DNA of 64,000 nucleotides from Salipiger pallidus (lineage in GTDB: Bacteria > Pseudomonadota > Alphaproteobacteria > Rhodobacterales > Rhodobacteraceae). Position numbers and translations under genes: made by a program. Shown here one piece after another: positions 35,695 through 45,015 of the stretch. Where the stretch lies: assembly GCF_014643635.1 (NCBI RefSeq), contig NZ_BMJV01000002.1, positions 1 to 64,000 of the forward strand, in the 5' to 3' direction. The notes beneath the pieces are model-generated. The model was given only the letters and a program-made list of their open reading frames with translations, had not been told where the DNA came from and ran no database searches. Position 1 is the first letter of the stretch, and each line of letters opens with the position of its first letter.

Positions 35695-36633
35695 TCACAC
35701 TTTTCTTTCGGTCGTGGGACGGGGCCGAGGAGGTCCACCGGAGCTCCGTTTTACAAGCTCGACGAACGCGCTCGCCGCTGGTGAGAGCGTTCGACCTGTC
35801 CTGCGCACGAGCCCGATACGACGCCGCGCACCGAAATCGGTGATTGGTCGCTCGATAAGATTGCCCATGTTGAGGACTGGTAGCGTCAGCGTGGGCAGGG
35901 CGGTCACGCCGAGCCCGGCCGCGACCAGCGCCCCAGCGGTGGCGAGATGCGCAACCTCGAACCGGGGCGACAGTGCCGTGCCGAGCCGCAGGCATGCTGC
36001 ATCGAGCAATTCGCGCACGCTCGTGCCTTCCGCCATGGCGATGAAGGGCATCGCGATGAGCTCGTGCCAGGCGTAGGCGCGCTCCTCGGCCAGCGGGCCG
36101 GCAGGGTGCCCGATCGCCACGAATTTATCATCTAGCAGTGGCTGGAAATCGAGCCGGCTGCGCGCTGACACGGTCCCCGCGGTGAAGCCAAGATCGGCAA
36201 CGCCGCTCTCGACCGCCTCGAGCACGCTGCCGGACAGGGCATCGAGGATGCGCAGGTCGATGCCTGGATGCGCCTCCGAGAACTCCCCGATCAGCCTCGG
36301 CAGCAAACCGGCCGTCACCGAAGGAAGACCAGCGATGGTCAGACGGCCCTGCCGACTCGATACGAAGGCCTCGAATTCCGCCATGCCGTCTTCGGCCGAA
36401 TAGAGCATCCGTCGGGCGACGCGCCCGAAGACCTCGCCGGCGGCGGTCGTAGCCAGATTGCGCGTATCGCGATCGAACAATCGGGTGCCAAGCCGCGCCT
36501 CGAGCCCGGCGATCTGACGGGACAGGGCCGAAGGCGACAGGTGCAATGCCTCAGAGGCCGCGCGGAAAGAACCCGTGTCTAGCAGCGCGATGACGGCCGC
36601 GTAATCGGCGAGTGTGACATTGTTGTGTTCCAT
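35695..36633 (-). CDS. LysR-family transcriptional regulator
   Basis: A 312-residue LysR protein: winged helix (VTLADYAAVIALLDTGSFRA, LHLSPSALSRQIAGLEARLG) and effector domain (GRLTIAGLPSVTAGLLPRLI, GVADLGFTAG, VAAGLGVTALPTLTL). ATG 36633 (MEHNNVTLADYAAV) gives the standard length; the open frame upstream is not LysR-like. It is divergent from the TRAP/AtuA operon with a 101-bp gap and probably regulates it. Confidence 0.92.
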   Translation of the reverse strand: MEHNNVTLADYAAVIALLDTGSFRAASEALHLSPSALSRQIAGLEARLGTRLFDRDTRNLATTAAGEVFGRVARRMLYSAEDGMAEFEAFVSSRQGRLTIAGLPSVTAGLLPRLIGEFSEAHPGIDLRILDALSGSVLEAVESGVADLGFTAGTVSARSRLDFQPLLDDKFVAIGHPAGPLAEERAYAWHELIAMPFIAMAEGTSVRELLDAACLRLGTALSPRFEVAHLATAGALVAAGLGVTALPTLTLPVLNMGNLIERPITDFGARRRIGLVRRTGRTLSPAASAFVELVKRSSGGPPRPRPTTERKV

Positions 36634-36734
36634 GCACGGATAATGAACGAAAGCGCACTTCACGCAATAGATCTCGTGGGGCATCGTCTGATCCTGCGTC
36701 CCCGGGAGGGGGATTGCGATCAAGGGAGGATAAT

Positions 36735-37697
36735 ATGACACGCGCAATCGGCGCCCTGCTGGGCGTGACTCTTCTGGCCGGCCCGGCTCTCGCGCAGGAT
36801 CAGGAGCTGCTGATCGGCTCCACGTCGGCATCTTCGAGCCATTACGGCTACTTCGTGGCGGTTGGACAGCTCATCAACGAGAACGCCGAGGGTTTGTCCG
36901 CATCTGTCGTCGAAACCGGCGCGACGCTTGACAACATCAAGCGGATGTCGCGCGATCAGATCGACATGGGTCTGGTAACGACCAACACAGCGCAGCACGC
37001 TTATGCCGGAACCAGCGATTTCGAAGGCAACCAGCAGGATCTGCGTCTTTTGTGGGTCTACACCAACGCACCCCAGAACGCGATCGTGCGGGCCGATGCC
37101 GGTGTTGACAGTCTCGAAGATCTTGATGGCGTGAGGTTCAACCCCGGCATCCGTGGCTCGTCCACCGAGGCGACGACCGAGGCCGTGTTCGATACACTCG
37201 GCCTCAGCGCGGATTTCGCCCGCGGCTCCACCACCGATGTCGTCGGCGCGATCAAGGACAATCGCGTCGCCGGCTACGTCAAGTCGGGCTCCGGGCTGAA
37301 GCTCGACGGCTCGACGATGGATATCGCGACCGCAACCGAAATCGAGGTGCTGGGCCTGACCGACGAACAGGCCGAGACCCTGCGCGCGGAAATGCCAGAC
37401 CTCTCCGTGGTCGACATCCCCGAGGGCGCGGCCGAGGGCATCCCGGCCTACACCACCTGGGCGTTCGGTGTGGGCGTCGCAGCCCCCGCCTCACTGGACG
37501 AGGAGGCCGCCTACAAGATCGTCTCTGCGATCATGGCCGACACGTCCGCGCAGGCGAATGCGATGGCCAGCATCAAGGATGCCGATCTCGCCGAAATGAC
37601 CCTCGACTACGGTACCATCCCGCTGCACCCCGGCGCCGCGCGCTGGTTCGAGGACAACGGCTACGACCTCCCCGAAAAGCTCCAGCCGGAAGGGTGA
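36735..37697 (+). CDS. TAXI-family TRAP transporter solute-binding protein
   Basis: A 320-residue periplasmic protein. The signal peptide MTRAIGALLGVTLLAGPALA is followed by QDQELLIGSTSASSSHYGYF, and later by NAIVRADAGVDSLEDLDGVR and VNPGIRGSSTEATTEAVFD-like blocks (here FNPGIRGSSTEATTEAVF), typical of TAXI proteins. These deliver carboxylates to fused TRAP permeases using the membrane ion gradient. GGGAGGA precedes the ATG. The coupled downstream genes point to an organic acid, possibly branched or terpenoid. Confidence 0.92.
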   Translation: MTRAIGALLGVTLLAGPALAQDQELLIGSTSASSSHYGYFVAVGQLINENAEGLSASVVETGATLDNIKRMSRDQIDMGLVTTNTAQHAYAGTSDFEGNQQDLRLLWVYTNAPQNAIVRADAGVDSLEDLDGVRFNPGIRGSSTEATTEAVFDTLGLSADFARGSTTDVVGAIKDNRVAGYVKSGSGLKLDGSTMDIATATEIEVLGLTDEQAETLRAEMPDLSVVDIPEGAAEGIPAYTTWAFGVGVAAPASLDEEAAYKIVSAIMADTSAQANAMASIKDADLAEMTLDYGTIPLHPGAARWFEDNGYDLPEKLQPEG

Positions 37698-37701
37698 TCC
37701 C

Positions 37702-39561
37702 GTGAGCCTCGAGCGCTTCCAGAAAGCGCTGGCCGTCCTGGTCGGTGCCTTCGTCTTCTACACCGCTGCGACCGGCCCCTTCGAGGGGCTGGTCCAGAGG
37801 GCTCTCTTTCTTGCTCTCGTCTCGTGTCTCGGTTTCGCGCTCTACCCGCTCGGGCGGGATACGTCCTGGCGTCCGGTCGGGCTGGCTGTGGACTTGGCCC
37901 TCGCCGCGGTCACTGTCATCGCCTGCGGCTACGTGGTGTGGAACTATGAGACGATCATGGGCTCGCTGCCCTGGGCCACCCGCCTCGACATGGCCCTCAC
38001 CGTGGGGCTCGTGGCCGCTGTGCTCGAACTCGGCAGGCGGACCGTTGGTCTTATCTTTCCTGTTCTGGTGCTGCTCGGGCTCGCCTATGCGCTTTTCGGC
38101 AACCATCTTCCCGGCGCGCTCAGCCACCGTGGCTTTGACGCCGCCTTCGTGACTGAGACCATCTTCCTCGGCGATCTCGGCATCTGGGGCATGCTCACCG
38201 GCGTCGCCGCCACCGTAATCGCGGCCTTCGTCCTCTTCGGCGCGCTGCTGCTGCATACCGGCGGCGGGCAGGCCTTCATGGATTTCGCCATGCGCGTCGG
38301 CGGACGCCAGCCCGGCGGCGCGGCCAAAATCGCGACCATCGCGAGCGGGCTCTTCGGCATGATCTCGGGCTCGGCCGTCGCCAACGTCGCAACCACCGGC
38401 AACTTCACCATCCCCATGATGATCCGCCTCGGGTATCCGCGCCCCTTCGCGGCAGCGGTTGAGGCGGTCGCCTCCACCGGCGGCCAGATCGCGCCACCGA
38501 TCATGGGGGCCGCGGCCTTCGTCATGGCCGAGATCCTTGGCATGTCCTACTGGACCATCATCGTGGGGGCCATCCTGCCGGCGGTGCTGTTCTACGTGTC
38601 GGTCTTCATGACCGTCCATTTCGTTGCCCTGCGCCGAAACCTCGCGCTCCTGCCCGAGGACGAGATGCCGGGCTGGAGCACCGTCATTGCCCCGCGCCGG
38701 GTGCTGCCGATCCTGCTTGCGCTGAGCGGCCTCGGGATCGGCATCTGGCTCGGCCGGTCCATCGCCACTTCCGCCTTCTACGGCGTGCTCGGCCTTCTCG
38801 CGGCCTTCTTTGCCACCCAGACCGGGCGGCTCACCGCGCGCGAGATGGCGGGCCGGCTACTCTCGGGCCTAGAGGATGCGGGGCGCGGCATGGTGATCAT
38901 CGGCGTGCTGCTCGCCGGGGCGCAGGTGCTCGTTTCGATGATCAACCTCACCGGCATCGGCGTGACCCTGTCGTCGCTTATCGTGACCTGGGCCGGGGAT
39001 TCCACGGTTCTGGTCGCCCTCGTGGTCGGACTGGTCTGCCTGATCATGGGCATGGGCCTGCCGACAACTGCCGCTTATGTCCTCGTGGCAGCGGTTCTCG
39101 CGCCGGCGCTGACTGCCGTGGGCGTCGCGCCCCTAGCGGCGCATCTCTTCGTGTTCTACTTCGCCACCATCTCGGTGATCACGCCGCCTGTCTGCGTGGC
39201 AGTCTTCGTGGGCTCGGGCATCGCCGATACCAACTGGCTTCCGGCGGCGGGTGAGGCGGTGCGGCTAGCGGCGGTGACATATGTGGTGCCGTTCCTGCTG
39301 CTGCTTTATCCCGGCATGACCATGCAGGGCAGTGCGCTCGACATCGTCGAGGCGGTGTTCGCGGGCCTGGCGCTCGTCATCGCCATCCCGGCACTGCTGT
39401 CCGGGGCGCGACTGATCGGCAACCGCGCCGCCGATACGCTGCTCCTTGTCCTGGTGATCGCGATCGCGATCTGGCCCAATCCCGTCACCCCCTTCGTGGC
39501 ATTGGCATTGCTCGTCGCCGGACGCGCCGTGGGACGGACGAGAGGGGAGGCTCTGACATGA
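37702..39561 (+). CDS. TRAP transporter permease, fused small and large subunits
   Basis: A 619-residue membrane protein in which the 4-helix (DctQ-like) part and the 12-helix (DctM-like) part are one chain, the form paired with TAXI binding proteins. Conserved blocks include FGMISGSAVANVATTGNFTI, AAAVEAVASTGGQIAPPIMG and MGMGLPTTAAYVLVAAVLAP. Starts with GTG 4 bp behind the binding-protein stop; its stop overlaps the AtuA gene (ATGA). Family members commonly use sodium coupling. Confidence 0.93.
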   Translation: MSLERFQKALAVLVGAFVFYTAATGPFEGLVQRALFLALVSCLGFALYPLGRDTSWRPVGLAVDLALAAVTVIACGYVVWNYETIMGSLPWATRLDMALTVGLVAAVLELGRRTVGLIFPVLVLLGLAYALFGNHLPGALSHRGFDAAFVTETIFLGDLGIWGMLTGVAATVIAAFVLFGALLLHTGGGQAFMDFAMRVGGRQPGGAAKIATIASGLFGMISGSAVANVATTGNFTIPMMIRLGYPRPFAAAVEAVASTGGQIAPPIMGAAAFVMAEILGMSYWTIIVGAILPAVLFYVSVFMTVHFVALRRNLALLPEDEMPGWSTVIAPRRVLPILLALSGLGIGIWLGRSIATSAFYGVLGLLAAFFATQTGRLTAREMAGRLLSGLEDAGRGMVIIGVLLAGAQVLVSMINLTGIGVTLSSLIVTWAGDSTVLVALVVGLVCLIMGMGLPTTAAYVLVAAVLAPALTAVGVAPLAAHLFVFYFATISVITPPVCVAVFVGSGIADTNWLPAAGEAVRLAAVTYVVPFLLLLYPGMTMQGSALDIVEAVFAGLALVIAIPALLSGARLIGNRAADTLLLVLVIAIAIWPNPVTPFVALALLVAGRAVGRTRGEALT

Positions 39562-40886
39562 CCATCCGCATAGGAGCAGGCGCGGGCTTTGCCGGGGACC
39601 GGATCGAGCCCGCCATCGACCTCGCCGAGCGGGGGGACCTCGACTTCCTCGTCTTCGAATGCCTGGCCGAGCGGACAATCGCGCTCGCGCAGCAGGCCAA
39701 GCTTGCCGATCCCGCGTCCGGCTATGATCGGATGCTGGAGCGGCGCATGCGGGCCGTGCTCGCGCCATGCCGAAGGGGCGGCACACGGATCGTGACAAAC
39801 ATGGGGGCCGCCAACCCCCGGGCCGCCGCCGAGGCCGTCCGGACCATCGCCCGGGAGCTCGGTCTGACCGACCTGAAGGTAGCGGCGGTCACGGGCGACG
39901 ACGTTCTTGACCGCGTGGCTGGTCTGCATTTGATTGAAACGAACTGCACGGCGGGAGCGCTCGGGGACAAGCTCGTCTCGGCCAACGCTTATATCGGCGT
40001 CGGCGCCATCGTCGGTGCGCTTGACGCAGGGGCAGACGTTGTCATCTGCGGACGCGCTTCAGATCCGTCGCTGTTCCTCGCCCCGCTCGTTCACAGCTTC
40101 GGCTGGGCCATGGATGACTGGACCCGGCTCGGTCGTGGCACGCTCGTGGGCCATCTGCTGGAATGCGCGGCGCAGATCACCGGCGGCTACTTCGCGGATC
40201 CCGGCCACAAGGACGTGCCGGACCTCGCGCATGTCGGCTTCCCACTCGCAGAGGTCGAGGCGGATGGAAACGCCATTCTGACCAAGCTCGAAGGCACTGG
40301 CGGCGCCGTGACCCGTGCGACATGCACCGAGCAGCTTCTCTACGAGATCCACGATCCCTCCGCCTACATCCAGCCTGACGTGGTCGCCGATTTCTCGCAC
40401 GTGACGTTCGAGGAAATCGGCCCCGACCGCATCGCGGTCAGGGGCGGTGACGGGCGCGCGCCGACGGGCAAGCTGAAGGTGTCGGTCGGATATCGCGATG
40501 GCTGGATTGGTGAAGGCCAGATCTCTTATGCAGGCCCCGGCTGCATCGCGCGGGGCCGCCTTGCCATCGACATCGTCAGGGATCGCCTCCGGGCGCGCGG
40601 GGCCGAGATCCATGAACAGCGTGGTGAGCTGATCGGCTACAACTCGGTCGGCAGCGAGCCCGATCCCGCCATTCCCGAGCCGCCGGAAATACGGATGCGT
40701 TACGCGGCGCGCTGCACCTCGCAGGAGGTGGCCTCGAGCATCGCCGAGGAAGTCGAGGGCCTCTATCTTTGCGGCCCCTCGGGAGGCGGCGGGGCGACCG
40801 GCCACGTGCGCGAGGTCGTTGGCGTTGCCTCGGGTCTTATCCCGACCGATGACAGCATGCCTGTATACGAGATTTTTGAGGCCTGA
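39558..40886 (+). CDS. AtuA-family acyl-CoA-type protein (DUF1446)
   Basis: A 442-residue member of the acyclic terpene utilisation AtuA family (DUF1446). It begins with the family's IRIGAGAGFAGDRIEPAIDL, followed by RIVTNMGAANPRAAAEAVR, DVVICGRASDPSLFLAPLVH and GGYFADPGHKDVPDLAHVGF. In Pseudomonas, AtuA is required for growth on citronellol and geraniol; its chemistry is still not clear. Here it is coupled to a TRAP importer and to a short AtuA-related gene, the typical split arrangement. The substrate is probably an organic acid brought in by that transporter. Confidence 0.88.
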   Translation: MTIRIGAGAGFAGDRIEPAIDLAERGDLDFLVFECLAERTIALAQQAKLADPASGYDRMLERRMRAVLAPCRRGGTRIVTNMGAANPRAAAEAVRTIARELGLTDLKVAAVTGDDVLDRVAGLHLIETNCTAGALGDKLVSANAYIGVGAIVGALDAGADVVICGRASDPSLFLAPLVHSFGWAMDDWTRLGRGTLVGHLLECAAQITGGYFADPGHKDVPDLAHVGFPLAEVEADGNAILTKLEGTGGAVTRATCTEQLLYEIHDPSAYIQPDVVADFSHVTFEEIGPDRIAVRGGDGRAPTGKLKVSVGYRDGWIGEGQISYAGPGCIARGRLAIDIVRDRLRARGAEIHEQRGELIGYNSVGSEPDPAIPEPPEIRMRYAARCTSQEVASSIAEEVEGLYLCGPSGGGGATGHVREVVGVASGLIPTDDSMPVYEIFEA

Positions 40887-40887
40887 C

Positions 40888-41199
40888 ATGAAGCTACGCG
40901 ACATCGCCCATGCGCGAACCGGTGACAAGGGCGACACCTCCAACATCGCGGTTATCGCCTATGACCCGGCTGACTGGCCGCAGCTCGAGGCGCAGCTCAC
41001 AGAAGATCTGGTCGCCCGCCATTTCGCCCGGACCGGCGCGCGCGAGGTCACGCGGTATGCGCTGCCCCAGCTCTGTGCGCTGAATTTCGTCATCCGGGGA
41101 GCGCTCGCCGGTGGCGTGACCCGCTCGCTCGCCCTCGACGCGCACGGCAAATGCCTTGGCGCCACCCTTCTCGCACTCGAACTACCAAGCGTTGACTAG
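40888..41199 (+). CDS. AtuA-related small protein
   Basis: A 103-residue protein matching the small domain that accompanies or is fused to the C terminus of AtuA-type proteins: LRDIAHARTGDKGDTSNIAV near the start and YALPQLCALNFVIRGALAGG later. It starts 1 bp after the AtuA stop and closes the operon. Probably a subunit of the same enzyme. ATG 40888 is used because the open frame upstream overlaps AtuA. Confidence 0.88.
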   Translation: MKLRDIAHARTGDKGDTSNIAVIAYDPADWPQLEAQLTEDLVARHFARTGAREVTRYALPQLCALNFVIRGALAGGVTRSLALDAHGKCLGATLLALELPSVD

Positions 41200-41241
41200 T
41201 GTATGGGTGAGCCGTGCAGGCTTTGGCAAAATTGGCTCGAA

Positions 41242-41392
41242 GCGCTCATGCGGTGCTGCGGCGGGCTATATGACCAGCTTGGCGGTACTGCTTGATGCTC
41301 ACGGCCTCTCTGGACATTTGTCGGGCATGCTAACGCTACAGGGCAGCGTCAACGAAGCGGATCTCTGCGGTTGCGCGCAGCATGACTGGGCA
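41242..41392 (+). repeat. Dispersed ~150-bp repeat, copy B
   Basis: Partner of copy A at 33318-33467. From ATG 41270 it aligns without gaps for 41 codons (MTSLAVLLDAHGLSGHLSG at the start). In this copy the frame runs from further upstream and continues to 41425. No ribosome site is seen. Confidence 0.7.
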
Positions 41393-41408
41393 ACGGGGTG
41401 CGGGTACG

Positions 41409-41672
41409 TCAGCCAAACTCGATGAAAACTCGCGCTCCGGAAACCGGGATTGCGGACCCTATCATAGGGCAGGACGCCGTGAATGCACCCCAGCGAAATC
41501 TTGGATTGCCTAGGCAGCTTCGCGGGGCGAATAGTCCTTCCTGGGGGATGCCTGCGGAAAACTGCCGCTTGTCCTGTAAGGTGGCGTAGAACTCCTTGAG
41601 ACGCTTGATGATTGCGGCCTCGTCGAGTGCCGGATCGGCCTGCTTGCTCAGGATGACGCGGATTTTGGGCAT
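41409..41672 (-). CDS. Hypothetical, possibly truncated protein
   Basis: An 87-codon frame starting MPKIRVILSKQADPALDEAA. The first ~50 residues look coding (helix-forming, Lys/Glu-rich), while the rest is out of character, suggesting a truncated or decayed gene. I do not recognise a family. The short MPxIxV opening recalls tautomerase-like proteins but the rest does not fit. The rest of the gap, 41673-42033, holds no supported gene, only a relic AGCTGCCATT motif near 41813. Confidence 0.35.
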   Translation of the reverse strand: MPKIRVILSKQADPALDEAAIIKRLKEFYATLQDKRQFSAGIPQEGLFAPRSCLGNPRFRWGAFTASCPMIGSAIPVSGARVFIEFG

Positions 41673-42033
41673 GGATGGGGGCTTTCGTCATGGCTCTGCC
41701 AGCCGCCATGACGGGGAGCATTCGTGCAGAGCCTCGGCTGAGGTCGCTGCGCCGGTCGCCGACGGCAGCTCAACGCAGGAAGCGGTCACAGCTCTGCTGG
41801 GTCCATTTCTATAGAGCTGCCATTCGGGTGGATCGCAGTGATCTGGAGTCCGAGCCTTTGTACACCTTTCTAGGGATTGAAGACCTTGCGCACTGCGCCA
41901 CCGCAATGTGGTGACGGATGCACGACTGACAGGTTTAAATTTCTCTGCGCGCCAACTCCCCAGCACTTGAAGGCCATCATAGGTGTCGCCACTTGCATTC
42001 GCGATGCGCCGTTGGTCGGTGCCGGAGTTCAAA

Positions 42034-43008
42034 ATGGTCGAGACTTGGCTGCCGCTTATCGCGGGGTTGGTGCTGCTGGTTGCTGGTGGTGAGTTGCTGG
42101 TGCGAGGAGCGGTGCAGGCCGCAGAGCGATTGGGTGTCTCACCTCTGGTCATCGGCCTCACACTTGTCGGCTTCGGGACGTCGATGCCGGAGCTTGTGAC
42201 CTCGGTGCAGGCCGGACTCAGCGGCTCTCCGGGTATTGCCTACGGCAATATCGTTGGCTCCAATATTGCCAACATACTGTTGATTGGTGGAATTTCGGCA
42301 CTGATCTGCCCGGTGGTCGTCTCCGAGGCCACGCTACGGCGTGATGCGGCGCTGATGCTCGGGGTGGCGGCACTCTTTGCGGCGCTGGCGTTCACACTCC
42401 CCATGGGCCGCCTTTTCGGCACGGCATGCGTCGCGGGCCTTGTCGTTTACATCGTGACGGTCCTCCGGCAGGAGCGTAGATCAGCAAAGCGGGGCAGGCT
42501 TCACGACGAGAGTGCGGCGCTGCCACTGGCTGACCCGAATCTCGAAGCAGCCCCGCGCCACGCCGGGCTGGTCGCGCCGCTGCTGCTTGCTCTTGCCGGG
42601 CTCGGCCTGGTCGTGATTGGCGGCGCACTGCTGGTCGATGGGGCGGTTGCTCTGGCACGTGCATTCGGTATCGGTGAGACGGTGATCGGCCTGACCATCG
42701 TGGCTGTCGGCACATCGATGCCGGAGCTCGTGACCTCGGTGATCGCCGCGCTGAAGCGGCAGGGCGATGTGGCCTTCGGAAATATCGTCGGCTCCAACAT
42801 CTACAACATTCTCGGGATTGGGGGCACCACGGCGCTGATTGCGCCTGGCACTGTGCCGTCCGAGATTGTCACCTTCGATGCGCCGCTGATGGTGGGGGTG
42901 AGTGCCCTGCTCGTGGTCTTCGCAGCGACCGCGCGCCGCATCGACCGTTGGGAGGGCCTTTCACTTACCGCGGGCTATGGCGTCTATCTCTACGTGCTCT
43001 GGCCCTGA
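42034..43008 (+). CDS. CaCA-family calcium/sodium antiporter
   Basis: A 324-residue YrbG-like antiporter with ten helices in two inverted repeats. Both alpha-repeats are exact family matches: TLVGFGTSMPELVTSVQAGL with GNIVGSNIANILLIGG, and TIVAVGTSMPELVTSVIAAL with GNIVGSNIYNILGIGG. The acidic residues in GTSMPELV bind the cation. It should export Ca2+ or exchange K+/Na+ across the inner membrane. ATG 42034 follows GGAG; the open frame extends to 41983. It converges with the SLC13-type gene, 4 bp between stops. Confidence 0.92.
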   Translation: MVETWLPLIAGLVLLVAGGELLVRGAVQAAERLGVSPLVIGLTLVGFGTSMPELVTSVQAGLSGSPGIAYGNIVGSNIANILLIGGISALICPVVVSEATLRRDAALMLGVAALFAALAFTLPMGRLFGTACVAGLVVYIVTVLRQERRSAKRGRLHDESAALPLADPNLEAAPRHAGLVAPLLLALAGLGLVVIGGALLVDGAVALARAFGIGETVIGLTIVAVGTSMPELVTSVIAALKRQGDVAFGNIVGSNIYNILGIGGTTALIAPGTVPSEIVTFDAPLMVGVSALLVVFAATARRIDRWEGLSLTAGYGVYLYVLWP

Positions 43009-43012
43009 TCCC

Positions 43013-44791
43013 CTACGGCTGCAACGGCCAGAACACCGGCGCCAGCAGGACCGTGACGATGCCTGCCATGATGTTCATCGGCAGGCCAAGCCGCAGGAAA
43101 TCGGTGAAGCGATAGCCACCAGCGTTGTAGACCATCGTGTTGGTCTGGTAGCCGATCGGGGTCGCAAAGCTGGCGCTGGCGCCGAACATGACGACCACGA
43201 CGAAGGCACGCGGGTCCAGTCCCAGCGCGCCAGCCACGCCGACGGCAATCGGGGTCATGATTACCGCGACAGCATTGTTGGTGACCACCTCGGTCAGCAC
43301 CGAGGTCACGGCGTAGATCAGCGCCAGCGCGAGGATCGGGCTCAGCTGTCCCAGTGGCCCCGAAAGCCCATCGACGATCAGCGCCATCGCCCCGCTGCGC
43401 TCCATTGTGGTGCCGAGAACCAGCATGCTGACGATCAAGAGCAGCAGACGGCCGTCGATGGCACCGATGCCCTCATCCGGCTCGACGCATCTCGTCAGGA
43501 GGACCAAAGCCGCTCCGATGATCGCCAGCGGCAGGATCGGCGCAAGCTCGAGCGCTGCGCCCAGAACGACCATCACCAGCACCGCCAGAGCGATTGGCGC
43601 TTTGCTGCGCCGGAAAGCTCGGGCCTGCAGCGGTGCCAGCAAAATCAGATCCTCGTCCCGAGCAAGGCGCGCGATGTCCTCGGCCGGTCCGTCCAGTAGG
43701 ACTGTATCGCCCGGCTTCAGCTGCAGCCGATCTTCGAGCAGGTCGCGCGCGCTGCCTTTTCGGTGAAGCGCGATCGGGTAGACGCCGTGACTGCGTCGCC
43801 AGCCAAGCTCTGCCACCGCGCCCTTGCGGCCCTTCACCAACGCTTCGACCACTTGATGACGCCGCGCATTTGCCGGCTCAAGACCGGGAATGGCAAGGCT
43901 GCGCGAGCTCTCACCCCTGTAGCCTGCCACCTCGGTGTCGGAGGTATGCAGCACCACGCGGTCACCGGGCTGCAGCACCTGGGCCTGAAGGCTGTGCCGC
44001 AGCGAGACATCCTCGCGGATGAGGTCCACCAGCCGGGTGGCGCTGCGCCGGAAGTCGGGGATGTCACCGACCTTGCGGCCGATCAGCGGAGAGGTCGCGG
44101 GCACGAACAGCTCGACCCGCCATGCCCGCCCGCTACGCGGCGCCTGCATCTCGGCCAGGGCCATCCGCTCGGGCAGGAGGCGCGGCGCGGCCAGGGCAAG
44201 AAAGACGCTGCCGACGAGCGCCAGAACGATGCCGAGTGGCGCAATTTCGAAAAGTGAGAAGGGCGCCAGATCAAGATCGCGGGCGACCCCATCGACAAGG
44301 ATGTTGGTCGAGGTCCCGATGAGGGTGCATGTGCCCCCCATGATCACCACGAAGCTGAGCGGCATGAGGAACCGTGAGGCGCTGGTGCCAAGCTGGCGCG
44401 CCAGTCCGAAGACGACCGGGATCAGGATCATCACCACCGGGGTGTTGTTCATGAAGGCTGATGCGATCGCCGCGAGTGCAAAGAACAGCACGATCGTGCG
44501 ACGCGGCTGCCGTCTCATGCCACGGCCCAGCCATTCGGCCACCGTCTCGAGCACCCCGGTGCGCACCAGCGCGGCGCTCAGCACGAACATAGCGCCGATC
44601 GTGGCCGGAGCGGAGTTGCTCAGCGCCTTGAGCACATCGTCGGTGCTCGCAAGACCAAGCAGGAGCGCCACGGCGACACCCCCCAAAGCGGTGACTTCGG
44701 CGGCGAAGCGCTCGGTCAGGAACAGGGCAAAAACGGCGGCCACCAGAAGAAGGGCGCCTTGAGGCGCGTAGGAACCGAGATCGAAAAGCAT
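43013..44791 (-). CDS. SLC13-family permease with central TrkA-C domains
   Basis: A 592-residue DASS/CitMHS-like transporter. N-terminal membrane helices (MGGTCTLIGTSTNILVDGVA carries the substrate/Na+ motif) are followed by two cytosolic RCK-C (TrkA-C) domains at about residues 205-375 (ELFVPATSPLIGRKVGDIPD, LQPGDRVVLHTSD). A second membrane half then repeats the motif (TSVLTEVVTNNAVAVIMTPI, GASASFATPIGYQTNTMVY). Such proteins import sulfate, dicarboxylates or similar anions. ATG 44791 (MLFDLGSYAPQG) is the family-like start; the frame is open to 44896. Confidence 0.9.
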   Translation of the reverse strand: MLFDLGSYAPQGALLLVAAVFALFLTERFAAEVTALGGVAVALLLGLASTDDVLKALSNSAPATIGAMFVLSAALVRTGVLETVAEWLGRGMRRQPRRTIVLFFALAAIASAFMNNTPVVMILIPVVFGLARQLGTSASRFLMPLSFVVIMGGTCTLIGTSTNILVDGVARDLDLAPFSLFEIAPLGIVLALVGSVFLALAAPRLLPERMALAEMQAPRSGRAWRVELFVPATSPLIGRKVGDIPDFRRSATRLVDLIREDVSLRHSLQAQVLQPGDRVVLHTSDTEVAGYRGESSRSLAIPGLEPANARRHQVVEALVKGRKGAVAELGWRRSHGVYPIALHRKGSARDLLEDRLQLKPGDTVLLDGPAEDIARLARDEDLILLAPLQARAFRRSKAPIALAVLVMVVLGAALELAPILPLAIIGAALVLLTRCVEPDEGIGAIDGRLLLLIVSMLVLGTTMERSGAMALIVDGLSGPLGQLSPILALALIYAVTSVLTEVVTNNAVAVIMTPIAVGVAGALGLDPRAFVVVVMFGASASFATPIGYQTNTMVYNAGGYRFTDFLRLGLPMNIMAGIVTVLLAPVFWPLQP

Positions 44792-45015
44792 GGGAAGCAC
44801 CCGAATAAACGCCGCGCTGGAAAGGCGCCGTCGGCAAGGCGCAGGTGTCGGGCCCTCGGCCCACGACACCTTCTCAGTGACGATCGAGCATGTCACTTAT
44901 TGAGGGTGGTGAGAATAGGGATTCTAAGGGAGGGCTCCGCTTGGACCCAAGACAGCTTTTGAGCAAGTGTCTTTCCGTGCATGGAACCAGGGGCGGGTTT
45001 CAACGGGGGCTGTCC

